DNA of 64,000 nucleotides from Agrypnia vestita. Its lineage: Eukaryota > Arthropoda > Insecta > Trichoptera > Phryganeidae. A program made the translations under genes and the position numbers. The notes under the pieces are model-generated. The model saw only the letters and a program-made list of their open reading frames with translations. It did not search any database and had not been told where the DNA came from. Location: assembly GCA_016648135.1 (NCBI GenBank), contig JADDOH010000148.1:372001-436000 (forward strand), written 5' to 3'. Below, piece by piece: positions 50,420 through 60,139 of this stretch. Numbering within the stretch: position 1 is the first letter of the stretch; the number at the start of each line of letters is the position of its first letter.

Positions 50420-51307
50420 TATGAGTACGAATTTTTTTCCATACTCTTCAGTACCTTCTAATCCCTTTAACCTTTCAACATATTTTTATTTGTATTTTGA
50501 TTTATCTATCTACTGCATCAATTCCCCAAAACCTTCACTTGATGCCATTTTGGTTTAATTACACTATCTGTGCAATTTACAATTTCAAGTATGCAAACAT
50601 TCCTTTTCAAGTTTTTCATTAAATAATGTTCATCAACATATGGAACCAGACGTTAAGCAAAAGTAGAACTGTCTGAGAGCGTAATATTTTTTCACATACC
50701 CTGTCACAAACTATTTAATTTAAAATATGCAGGCATAGTAAGGCTCATGTATATCTACAGGTAACATTCAAACATGCCAAACTTTCTGATAAATGAAATA
50801 AATTATTTTGTTATGATGGGATAGGGTAACATTATTTTATATTCTTTTGTTTTAGAGCCAAAACAAAAGTCATGATTTAATTTATTGTAACTAGTTTATG
50901 ATCTCGCCTTGTAATTAATGACAGCTAATATTTTTAACCTTGCTTATTTAATTTATATTAGTGCCAGCAATTTTACAGTATTTTATTTAATCAGAATATT
51001 TCTATTTTAATGAATTAACCTGATTGTCCCAAAGAGTTCACAAGAGGAATCTGTTCAAATTTTTTATAGTCATTGTGCCATGCAAATTACACCTCTTTGG
51101 TCCACATAAAATCTGAATGACTGTGTTTTGGTGTGATAATGGTTGCTTTAATAAGAGGCCAGGGCCTATACTGGACTGTTCTGCCATTTATAATTATGTT
51201 TTCTGCTAACACCGCATCAGGCAAATTTCTTCAATTATTCTATCCCCATGTTATTTTTTTTTTAATTTTAAAGAATGTTTAATGCAGCAAATGTTATCTT
51301 GTTGTAG

Positions 51308-52396
51308 GTTTCCAACGGTCCTGTGACGACGCACATCACTCCACTCTCCAACCATGTGCCTCTTAACCATCTGCCTCAGCCTCGGCCTGCTTCCGCCAAA
51401 ACTCAGAACACTCCCCCTGTCACTAAATTACCATCGCTTCAGACTAGTAAACCAATAAGTAGTAATAATAATGTTAATAATAGTAATAACGGGAGTGCTA
51501 CGGAAACGGGGCCTCCCAGGGATCTGGGGCATCCCACGCTGGGCGGGTACCATCCCCCTGGCTATCCTCCTCACCACCTCATGCCCCCCATACCGCCCTC
51601 GCACGACTATCGTCACCCCAACCACATGGCGCACCATAAAGGGTCAGCACCTCCCGCTGCGGCTCCGCACATGGTTGCACACCATCCGCACCATCCCACC
51701 CATCCGCAGAGCTTATCCAACCACACCCCGCACCCGCCATCCAACATCCAAAACCACAGTCCACACACACATCCACACAGTACTCAGAACCATAACTCTC
51801 ACCCTTCCAATATGCAGAACCACAATCCTCATCCGCAGACTTTTCAAAACCATCCGTCTCATCCCTCCGGTCTTCCGTCGCACGGCCAGCATCCCTTGAA
51901 CCCTCAAAATCACAATCAGCACCCCTCGGCCATGCAAAATCATGGGCAGCACGTGTCTCTGCCCAACCACGGGCAGCATCCCTCCGCTCACGGTCAACAT
52001 CCACCTGGCCTGCCTAACCACGCGCCACACCCGGGGATGCCCGGCCACAACCAGCAGTCCAACCATGGCCAGTACCCAGTTTCCGGCCATGGGCCGCACC
52101 CGCCAATGTCCAACCACACCGCGGCGCAGGCGCAAGGGCTGGCACCGCCCACAGCCGCATTGCCCGTGGGCTCGGCTGCGGGGCAGGGTGCCGGAGCTGG
52201 GGCTGAGGGGCGCGCGGGGAGCCCTGCGGTAGGCACTGCACCAGGCCACGCTCCTCATGGGCCCGCGCCCCCGGCGGCCTATCCCCCAGGCTACCCACCA
52301 TTGTATGCCCCCTATGCTCCCGCCATGCATCACTCGCCTTATGTGCCGGCCGCAGCCTCACCCAGCGCAGCTTCACCGAGGAACACAGACACGACG
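51308..52396 (+). CDS. tay: AUTS2-like (tay) exon B, Asn-His/His-Pro-rich
   Basis: This exon has 363 codons, acceptor TTGTTGTAG (51299-51307), donor ACG|gtgagt, phase 0 on both sides. It opens VSNGPVTTHITPLSNHVPLN and has an Asn-rich patch (NNNVNNSNNG). A long region of loose 8-12-residue repeats follows, of the type QNH-x-x-HPS (NHNPHPQ, NHGQHPS, NHAPHPG). It ends with a Pro-Tyr-rich part (YPPGYPPLYAPYAP) and SAASPRNTDTT. AUTS2 proteins have a similar proline- and histidine-rich disordered region before their conserved block. Translation past the donor soon hits stops after AT-rich residues, which supports the exon end. No ordered domain or transmembrane segment is evident. Confidence 0.88.
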
Positions 52397-52848
52397 GTGA
52401 GTTGTTTAGCTATTGGAAAATTCTTCATTTTGATATTGATGTTTAATTTTTTTCGCTTCACAAACTTTACGCTTTTTATTCCACCAGATTCCTAATAAAT
52501 TTACAACATTTATGATACAAAATATTTACTGCAAGTTAATGATTTCTGAAAAACCATTGCGTATTGGTTATTTTTCAAGTAATTATATTTTAAAAATTGT
52601 GGCATTTTAGACATATACTTATTTACACTTAGAAAAAAAGACAATTACAGTTTATTTCTAAAATAAAAACACTTTATTTGTTAAAAGAATATTTATATTT
52701 TTTGATTCTTAGCTATCCATTACCTATCTGCCTTGAATTCCGCAGTTTGAAAAATTTAGGCTTAACATTAGGCTTGGCTAATATAGAATCTTGAATAAGC
52801 GAGGTTCTACTTTAGTATTTTATTACTTAAAGTTTATGTTATTTTCAG
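52397..52848 (+). other. tay: Intron between exons B and C
   Basis: GT-AG intron, AT-rich, 452 bases. It ends in TTATTTTCAGCAG, a tandem acceptor. No other feature is seen. Confidence 0.85.
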
Positions 52849-52985
52849 CAGAGGTCCAGTTTATCATCTCCCTTAGTCGCACCAAAGACTGTCAGAGCGC
52901 AGACCCCCAGTGGGGCGCCCCCTCCGCCCCCTGCTGCACACTCACCCCGGGGGCATAGCCCCAACAGGGAGAGAGAGAGTTACGG
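52849..52985 (+). CDS. tay: AUTS2-like (tay) exon C
   Basis: 137 bases, entering in phase 0 and leaving with two bases of a codon (donor TACGG|gtaata). It reads QRSSLSSPLVAPKTVRAQ, then a Pro run, then HSPRGHSPNRERESYG with the last Gly completed by the next exon. The Ser-Pro sites and the RERES stretch are the kind of charged motif found in AUTS2-family disordered regions. The acceptor is NAGNAG (CAGCAG). Use of the second AG at 52851 would drop the first Gln only. Confidence 0.85.
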
Positions 52986-53251
52986 GTAATATATTTAAAA
53001 TTAATTTATTTACATTTAATTTTTTTTTAAATGTTTCTTTCCAGTCCTGAAAAGAAAAAATATTATTTTTGTGATATCTTTACAAAACTCAAAATAGGCA
53101 ATGAAAACCATGAAAAATGTGATTTGGTTTAGATAAACAAATCCGCTTAGTTATTGAGTCTGCTTCACAGGTAGATTGCGAATTTCCCATATTGGTTTTG
53201 ATTGGTTAAGTAAATACAATCTGATGATTGTTTGTTTTCTTTCATCCGCAG

Positions 53252-53605
53252 AAGTAATGTCAGCAGTATGTCCAGAGCGAGTGTGACAACTCCAGTTTCG
53301 GCGTCCGGCCCGTCCCCAGCCCTCCCACCTACGTTAGCACCATTAGCCCCTTCTTCCATGGCACCCAGTTTGGTCCCCAGCCTGGGTCCTTCCTTAGCTC
53401 CTAGTTTAGCACCCAGTTTACCCCCGAGCTTAGGGCCAAGTTTAGCCCCGAGCTTGGGACCTGGTTTAGGGCCCGGCTTGGCACCGAGCTCGGTTCCCGG
53501 TTTGGCGCCGAGTTTGACAGCCAGTTTAGCTCCGACCGTCACCCCTCCCGTTGTCCCTGTGTCTTCCTCAGGCCCGAAACCTCACCCGCATCAATGGGGA
53601 CTTAG
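53252..53605 (+). CDS. tay: AUTS2-like (tay) exon D with a four-residue repeat
   Basis: 354 bases, acceptor TTTCATCCGCAG, donor CTTAG|gtaatt, phase 2 in and phase 2 out. After SNVSSMSRASVTTPVS it contains about 14 loose copies of a (A/G/V)PSL tetrapeptide, encoded by a degenerate 12-base repeat (about 53355-53530). It ends SSSGPKPHPHQWGLR, the Arg/Ser being completed across the junction. Codon wobble differs from unit to unit, so the array is not a fresh expansion. The minus strand shows an artefactual GAKLG-type frame here. No function is known for this repeat; it is probably a disordered spacer. Confidence 0.85.
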
Positions 53606-53846
53606 GTAATTCATTCCTTATTGTTTTACTGCATTCACAATTAGTTTAAGCCCAATACATAATAATATTTATAATTCATATTGCTATTATTGATTAAAAT
53701 ATATTATTTTTGCCAAATCCATTTCCAAAATTTTCAAAGTATTTAATAATAATTTTAAAATTTGTGAACACCCTTAAATAATCACACTTAATATGTACAC
53801 AGTTATAAATGTACTATTTCAATGTTTTTATGTATAAATTTTCCAG
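53606..53846 (+). other. tay: Intron between exons D and E
   Basis: 241-base AT-rich GT-AG intron ending in AAATTTTCCAG. Nothing else is seen. Confidence 0.85.
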
Positions 53847-54022
53847 TTCTCCGAGTGTTGTGATCCCCCCGCAGTCAGCCCCCGTGGTGGTAAACTCCAG
53901 AGCCCCCTTCGCTCCCCCGACAGCAGCGCCGCCGCTCTTTGCAGCCCCATTGCCGCCATCCGCAGCTCCCCAGCCCCCGACCAATCCAAACCCTTTCTCT
54001 GCCGAATCACTATTCCAATCTA
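53847..54022 (+). CDS. tay: AUTS2-like (tay) exon E
   Basis: 176 bases, acceptor ATTTTCCAG, donor TCTA|gtgagta, phase 2 in and phase 1 out. It reads SPSVVIPPQSAPVVVNSR, then an Ala-Pro-rich stretch (FAPPTAAPPLFAAPLPP), and closes NPNPFSAESLFQSS. The last part leads into the conserved block in the next exon. The strong gtgagt donor and the phase match with exon F support this end. Reading on would give AT-rich intron codons. Confidence 0.85.
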
Positions 54023-54627
54023 GTGAGTACATATTTAAATATAAATGTATTTTGCTAAAAGTAACATTTTAGCATTATGTGTGTATATAGATCATGAAGG
54101 GATCTCCTTTTGTGCTATTATACCGCATATCTTATACCATTATAATAATTTTCTATGTACATAAATAAATATGGGATTTATTTAAGAATTCAAACAAACT
54201 TGGAACATTTCACTAGTTTAAGAACCACCATAAATATACATGGAAATTAGTTAAATTTGTGTTTTATTTGTACTATTAGGCTTTTTTATAAGGCCAGTAT
54301 GTATCTGTCACATGAAGCGATACTAGCAGTTCATAATTGAGTTCTGGTGCCAATACTAATTAATTTATGGAATTAAATCCTGGAACTTGCAAGAAAAGAT
54401 TGAAAGTAGACAGAAATGCAATCACTTAGGTGTGTTTGGAAAATCTGTGTTCAATCAAGTGAGGAATGAGCAAATTAGAAGTGAATGTAATTTTCTTATA
54501 CTTAATATAATTTTATCTAGGTATATTATTTTTTCTTGGCTATTAAGACTTTGATATAGTCACACCAACACATGATAAATAAAATAATACTCACAGTCAA
54601 TTCTAATTTATTTTCTGTTAATTCCAG
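54023..54627 (+). other. tay: Intron between exons E and F
   Basis: 605-base AT-rich intron ending in TTAATTCCAG. No repeat from the window is recognised in it. Confidence 0.8.
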
Positions 54628-54878
54628 GTCCATCTGCTGACCTACTTCGCCGTGAGTTGGACAACCGGTTCCTGGCCTCCTCGGGTGCAGCGGCTGGGAC
54701 CGGTGCTCCCGGTCCGCCGCCCCCAGCAGGTTTCGCTCTCCGTACAGAGATGCACCATCACCAGCATCAGCATACTCACGTACATCAGCACCAGCTGCCG
54801 CCACCCCCCGCACCACCTCCGCATCCGCCGCCCCACCCACATCACCAGCAGATGTTTGCCCCGCCCCCACCGCCGCTG
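54628..54878 (+). CDS. tay: AUTS2-like (tay) exon F: conserved [11 protein letters not shown] and HX-repeat
   Basis: 251 bases, acceptor GTTAATTCCAG, phase 1 in and phase 0 out at CCGCTG|gtttgt, a weak donor. It encodes [17 protein letters not shown], a Gly-Pro linker, [19 protein letters not shown], a His-Pro stretch and MFAPPPPPL. Vertebrate AUTS2 has the same order: LRRELDTRFLAS, a short linker, LRTE, then a long His-Gln/His-Thr (HX) repeat. In vertebrates the HX repeat is linked to p300 binding and AUTS2 joins a PRC1.5 complex in the nucleus. Transfer of those roles to this insect protein is inference. The match is the strongest single piece of evidence for the family. Confidence 0.95.
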
Positions 54879-56164
54879 GTTTGTGTCGGATATGTTTGTA
54901 TCGATAGTATATTCTGCGGGGTACTCATGAAGGAACTGATTTTTACATTCTTATAAAAATTATGATTATATTAAATGAATGGGAAATTAGGGAAAATTAT
55001 TAATTATTTATGAAATAAGATTTTTTTCAAATAGACTTAATGCACTAACAATTCGTAATAGCAAGATTTTTATATTCAATTTTTTTTATAATTTTTTAAC
55101 TTTTTTTAAATTTAAAGAAACTGGTTCTGATTGTTTTAAAATATGTTTCTACATCCGAAACATAAGACCAAACAAACTCTTACCACGAAGAGACATTATC
55201 AAAATTTGTTAATAGTTGTCCATTTCGGTGCAACATATTAATAGTCATTTGTCTCAACAATTTGTTGTCAACTACAAAAAATGTAAAAAAATATTTTTTA
55301 TTTGTAATCGCTGTTTAATTACATTTTTGTATTAAAAAATATTTATCAGTCCTTTCATGTAAAACCTGTACACATCGCTGTCGAAATTGCTAAATATCTC
55401 TTCAAAAGAAGGCCATTATTATCTAAAAATATAAAATTTCTCCAATATTTCAACAAAACGATTTATTTTGAAAGCAGTTTCGATGGTGATTTTATAATAA
55501 TATCGTACATTTTTGTATATCAAAATTGTGTCTCAGTTTATCATAAATTCCTCAAATTTACAAAAAAAAATACATAATAATTTTAAATATATATTCTCTC
55601 TCAATGAATTTTGATCATATACAACATAAATCTTGAGTACACTTTTATTATCAAATGGAATTTTGTCAATATCAATAGAATTTTGCCATATTTTTCAAAC
55701 TGCTTTGAGTAAATATATTTATTTTTAAACGCGGGGCTCGAAATCACCTAATTAATTATTTGTACAGTTTGTAATAAAATTATATTTAATTTTAAAAGTA
55801 AAACATTTCGAAGAATAATCACATAAAAAGCAATTAGTGTATTTTGATGTGCCTTTTTAATTTTATAAATAAATTTTTTAATTGTAAATTATAACAATAA
55901 TAACTTAGCTGGTCATTTTGCTGTGTTCAAAATTAACATATCTCAATATGATTGAAAATACTTTCAATATAGAGATTTTTCTAATTTCCCATCACGCAAT
56001 TTTGACACATAAAAAAATATATATTCACATTCATTATCCTGATCTCAGTTAACAATTATTGTTTTTTTTCATACTAAGAGCGTATGCTTACTTTCATGTT
56101 TTACATACGTATCTTTTATTTAATTTTCCATTGAGTTATCATAATGATTTTCCCATTTGTTCAG
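54879..56164 (+). other. tay: Intron between exons F and G
   Basis: 1.29-kb, extremely AT-rich intron ending in CCCATTTGTTCAG. A few poly-A and poly-T runs are present but no repeat family recognised elsewhere in the window. Confidence 0.8.
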
Positions 56165-56335
56165 GACTCTCCCATTTTTCATCCTCAGTTCAAAGACATC
56201 ACGAAGATGGACTCATTGTACAGGCAGGGACTAGGTCTGGGTTATCCCGGATACAGCCCTGGCTTACTTCATCCGGGCCTGGGAGGCCCCACGCCGTTTG
56301 TGCCACCAAATGCTCTTCCAACATTCACACCAAAG
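56165..56335 (+). CDS. tay: AUTS2-like (tay) exon G
   Basis: 57 codons, phase 0 both sides, acceptor TTTGTTCAG, donor CCAAAG|gtcggc. It reads DSPIFHPQFKDITKMDSLYR, then a Gly-Pro-Tyr-rich stretch (GLGYPGYSPGLLHPGLGG) and FVPPNALPTFTPK. AUTS2 has the corresponding PMFDKYPTKVDPFYR segment directly after the HX repeat, ending with FQPK. A second in-frame acceptor (ATCCTCAG, exon start 56189) would shorten it by eight codons. The first has the better pyrimidine tract. Confidence 0.9.
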
Positions 56336-57330
56336 GTCGGCTAATTCTCACTTTTTATAAAACCTAATTGACATTTTAACGCATAAACATTAGAATTACA
56401 TACAAAATTATATAATATGTGTTAGTCAAGTGAAAGCTTTTCTTCAGTCTGGAACATCTGAGTAGGTACATATGTTTTTCATGATTAAAAAAAGCATTGT
56501 TCTTGATTTCCGTGAGGCACTTGATAGACAAATTAGTCCCAATAATTAGTGTATATACCTATTATTAAAAATATTTTAGATTTTTTGACACTGGGTAAAA
56601 AAGACATACTGAAACAAAGTATGAATGTAATGAAACAGAATTATCAATACATCTTTAATATTTGAATTAACATGACTAATTTTACGTGATTCCAAAGTGA
56701 AAATCATGCGTCATTTAATTTTTTCAATATTCGCAAGTAGGTTTTTTAATCCATTCTCACATATACCTCAATTTATTTTTTGATAAATGCTCATCCCTTT
56801 TATGTGGAATGTGCGAGAGGTAATAAATGTTTTTTTTTTTACCTTTTGAAATGAAACTTGCGATAGATTTAGATTTCTTCAAATGATTTACAATGTATGT
56901 AATTATCTTTAAGTACTAGCGCTTTATTCAATCCTTCTATTTGTTTCATAATATCCATTCATTCAAACAAGAAGAATGTGTATCTAGAAACCTTACATGT
57001 TGCTTTTAACCCTTTTCATTGCTTTTTAATTGCTTCAGAAATGTTAATTGCAATTCATTAATGCTATTTATCTTTATTTTTATTTCAACATCTACTAATG
57101 TATTCTATTGTTGCGTGAATGACAACACAAAATCACAATAATATTATGATTACCTCCTTTAACTTTTAAATAAATAATTTTATTTGCAAAATGCTTGGTT
57201 TTACATTGCATCAATCTCATTTATTTGCCTAACTGTATCGCTCATAATATATGTACTTATTTTATTTACCTGCCTTATTTTTTGTTTCTCTTGTTTTTTT
57301 TTAACCCGTGGGTATTGTGGTTCTTCACAG
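56336..57330 (+). other. tay: Intron between exons G and H
   Basis: 995-base AT-rich intron ending in GGTTCTTCACAG followed by CAG. No repeat or gene is seen in it. Confidence 0.8.
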
Positions 57331-57384
57331 CAGGCGATGCTGCCACCAGAACAAACTAACAAGATCCCAAGGCCCACACAAGTG
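57331..57384 (+). CDS. tay: AUTS2-like (tay) exon H, 18 codons, possibly alternative
   Basis: It reads QAMLPPEQTNKIPRPTQV between CTTCACAG and GTG|gtaggt, phase 0 both sides, so inclusion or skipping keeps the frame from exon G to exon I. The acceptor is NAGNAG (CAGCAG). If the donor is not used, the frame runs on for VGPNGQQMIMF and stops at TAG (57418-57420). That would give a protein without the conserved exon I block. The 36 bases after the donor look less AT-rich than normal intron here, so a short isoform is conceivable. Confidence 0.7.
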
Positions 57385-57993
57385 GTAGGTCCCAATGGTC
57401 AACAAATGATCATGTTTTAGTTTCACAAAATGAAAGACAGCTTTGTAATATTGATTTGAGAGCTAGCTGCATGAGACGAAAATCTATTTCACATATTTTG
57501 TGTGATGAAAATGAAATGGATGAAAAATTATTTCATACATAGAGTAATAAGCTAGTATAGCGTGCAATGTTGGCTCGCTAATTTCATATTTGCACAGCTG
57601 TCTAAAGGTTTACCTCTTCACCTTGTATTGTTCTTTTTCTTTACTTCACTTATTATTTTTATTATCATAACACTAGGTGCTTAAAAAAATTAACCTTTAA
57701 TAGCTTTGAACATTAGCCTGCTTGATTGTATATTGAAATTTAATGGGCTGTTAGATATTAGGCATACTTCTGTTGTATCCTCAATACTATAATGTATCTT
57801 CTACGCTCATAATAATATTAAAATATTCATAACAATTTCACTGTAAATGTTATTTGGAGGTTCTTCACAAAAATAGAAAATACCTATTAATTTATCTTTT
57901 GATCTTTTATTAAAATATTGCACAATGAAATCAAAATGTACTCAAAATTGAATTTTTAATTGAAAATTTTAAATGAATGTGGAAAATTTTTAG
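57385..57993 (+). other. tay: Intron between exons H and I
   Basis: 609-base intron beginning with the 36-base open extension described for exon H. An ATTAAA at about 57909 could serve a short transcript. It ends in GGAAAATTTTTAG, a poor pyrimidine tract followed by AAG. Confidence 0.7.
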
Positions 57994-58270
57994 AAGACGG
58001 GCAAGTGGAATGCGATGCATGTTCGCATAGCTTGGGAGATCTACAATCACCAGCAGAAATCTGGCGGCGGGGAGGGCGGCAAGGGTGTAGGACCTCCCAA
58101 GGAAGGGCTCCTGAGGCCGCCTTCGCACGTGTTCGCTCCCCCTCCTCCACCGCTGGCCCCGCCGCATCCCCAGCACCCCTCGCATCCCTCACACCCCGCG
58201 CACGCCTTTCCTAGGACGCCATACGATACGTTAGCGCCGCCTTCACCTTACCTCAACGCTCCACACCTCG
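57994..58270 (+). CDS. tay: AUTS2-like (tay) exon I: conserved WNAMHVRIAWEIYNHQQK block
   Basis: 277 bases, phase 0 in, phase 1 out at CACCTCG|gtaaga. It starts KT then GKWNAMHVRIAWEIYNHQQK, matching vertebrate AUTS2 [20 protein letters not shown] at 16 of 20 positions. After a Gly-Lys linker it has [19 protein letters not shown], a His-Pro-Ser repeat (HPQHPSHPSHPAH) and FPRTPYDTLAPPSPYLNA. This is the core of the AUTS2 Pfam family. A predicted amphipathic helix covers AMHVRIAWEIYNHQQK. A TAGAAG tandem acceptor could drop the first Lys. The next exon, expected to continue the family's conserved region, is not in the window. Confidence 0.95.
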
Positions 58271-58599
58271 GTAAGATCTTCTTTAAAGTCTTATTACCAC
58301 CCACATAAGCTTAGTCTTGTGCTAAGAAAGGAAAAATGTGTTATACCTTTGTCTGAAAACAGAAAATAATTAGTAAATAATTACATACATTATATGTATT
58401 TGTATTTCTGGTGATTTAATTACAAAATCTGTATCTGAAGCAAGTTGCTTAACATTGCGCAAGTTAAAAAAGGCGTTTTCATATTTCGTTGGCAAAAATA
58501 TTAGATAAGTTTTTATAGAATTACGGAACCATAAACTCACCGGTGTATTTTAACTTACAAATCAAAGAATTTGAGAATACTTTTTCAATTTCCTGTAGG

Positions 58600-58795
58600 C
58601 TTTTTTTTTTTGTAAATAAAGATGCGAACACAGAATACGTGTCGCATCAATACTTACTATTTTCAAACTAAATTAAACGCTTGTGCTATGAAAATAGGAC
58701 TAACTTGCTGGTGTCCTGAAATGAGGCTCGAACCACCAGCTACCAGAACACACGAGCGAACGCCATGACCACTATACTAACAACCTATTCTGTTT
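58600..58795 (-). mobile_element. tRNA-derived SINE, full-length-like
   Basis: Read on the minus strand: a tRNA-like head with an A box (TTAGTATAGTGGTCATGGCG, complement at 58761-58780) and B box (GGTTCGAGCCTC, complement at 58723-58734). A body and an A-rich tail (the T run at 58601-58611) follow. The order and spacing of the two boxes fit RNA polymerase III promotion. A decayed relative is at 23165-23335. Confidence 0.8.
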
Positions 58796-58835
58796 TCCTA
58801 ATTTCTATAATTGTTATAACCAACTTTGACTATAG

Positions 58836-58862
58836 ATATATATATATATATATATATATATA
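58836..58862. repeat. AT dinucleotide microsatellite
   Basis: An uninterrupted AT alternation of 27 bases, just upstream (on the minus strand) of the SINE. Confidence 0.95.
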
Positions 58863-59704
58863 CTTAAAGAAATGCTTTAAAAATTCATGAAAATATGCAT
58901 GAAAAATGATGGCAGATTGAATTGATCTTTCTCAATAAAATAGTTTGAAAGCGTGTTTACTTTGAAGAGATCCTAAAACATCACTCCAAATTAATTCTCC
59001 AGCTATCAAAAATGCAACTCCTTTATTATGAGTCCTTAAATGAGGTAACGGGAGTTGACATACTAGGAATTCTATGATGACATCAGTTTCTTATTTAATG
59101 TCTTCAATAGTAAAAGACTCTTCCAACACTAATTTGAGTCAGAATTACTTGTGTTTTCACATAATGACAGTTTGCTAAATGTTTTAATAATTTATCTGAA
59201 AAAGAATTTCTAATAATTAAAAATAAAAATCTATTCACTTAATTAATTCTCAAAGTTCTGATTTGTTTCTCGGTGTAAAAATTCATGTTAACATATGTCG
59301 TCGCTGTATATATAATTAATCCTGTGTGATGTTTTAGTACATTCTGAGATAAACGAATAAAACTGTTTTAAAAAATAATTGCACAGACTATAATTTACTT
59401 ATAGACACTAGATTTATAAAAAATATTTTAAATAAATACTAGGCAGACTTTCCAGATGAACGGCACTGTTTATGTGTCCATTATGTATGTGAAAAATTGA
59501 CAAATTGATTTGTTCATCTCAGAATGTATTAAACGGCACATAGTATTTATTATATATATAGCGATGATGTATTATTACACTACTTATTGATACACTAATT
59601 ACTGATAAAATTGAATGTGTTTGTGAGAAACTACTATGCATTTCACTAATAAGTGATATAATTAAATGTGATTACGATGAAAACAGATCAAGAAAAATTA
59701 TTTA

Positions 59705-60095
59705 TTAATTAACAATAAAACACTTTGTATAAACCTCTAATTTATTGAATTATCAACATGTTGCGGTGCCGACAGTCCCATCATCAGGATATAATGTATA
59801 CTAAAAGTTAAAGATAGAAGTATAGATATTAACAAAAACAAACCATAAATATATGGGAAATAATTTAACTAATGTAAACAAATTTATAAGGTAACTATTT
59901 GCAGAAAAGACCTGGTAATCTATAATATTTAATTTGCTATTAACACTTTATCTAATTTCTAAAATTTCCAAGATTCCAAGTTATCCAACTATAATCCTTT
60001 GTTATTTATATGTAAAATTTGCAAACCCTTATTAATTTTATAAGAATGATTTGTTTCCCAATTTTAATAAAAAAATAAAGTGTTTTCTTGTTAAT
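59705..60095 (+). mobile_element. HHR-bearing repeat family, copy 3
   Basis: It begins AACAATAAAACACTTTGTAT and TTTATTGAATTATCAACATG, has a hammerhead-like motif on the minus strand (59758-59787), and then the shared interior. It ends in AAAGTGTTTTCTTGTTAATT (about 60077-60096), the inverted form of the beginning. The mariner copy at 60140 is inserted about 45 bases past this end. Compared with copy 1, the right-hand hammerhead motif is missing. Confidence 0.6.
59758..59787 (-). ncRNA. Hammerhead-like motif, family B
   Basis: Minus strand: TATC before CTGATGA (59781-59787), one extra T, a helix II remnant (GGGAC / GGCACC), then GCAAC where GAAAC is expected, and ATGTTGATA. Helix I (TATC/GATA) pairs fully and ACATGT is self-complementary. 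The second box has one change (A13 to C), which should be inactivating. Confidence 0.5.
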
Positions 60096-60139
60096 TATAT
60101 AAATAATAAAATAATTAATTAATTAATTAGTTAATTATA

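Larger units (their letters stand above)
32130..51307 (+). other. tay: 19.2-kb intron of the AUTS2-like gene
   Basis: It starts with gtacac and ends with a pyrimidine-poor but acceptable TCTTGTTGTAG. It holds LINE tails, two repeat arrays, MITEs and a deleted mariner, described separately. Gene-free and apparently unique parts are 33411-36419, 37261-38924, 39046-41344, 41516-42949, 43691-45152, 46401-48629 and 50422-51307. GC-richer patches at about 34770-34870, 35990-36340, 39750-39990 and 46430-47030 may be regulatory. I found no further exon, though short ones could be missed. Confidence 0.65.

Noticed and set aside
51579..52376. Several open frames antisense or shifted within exon B
   Set aside because: They follow from the biased composition of the His-Pro repeat region. 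Only the plus frame in phase with neighbouring exons is supported.
53165..53542. Minus-strand frame with a GAKLG-type repeat
   Set aside because: It is the antisense shadow of the APSL array in exon D. The plus-strand exon has splice sites and family context.
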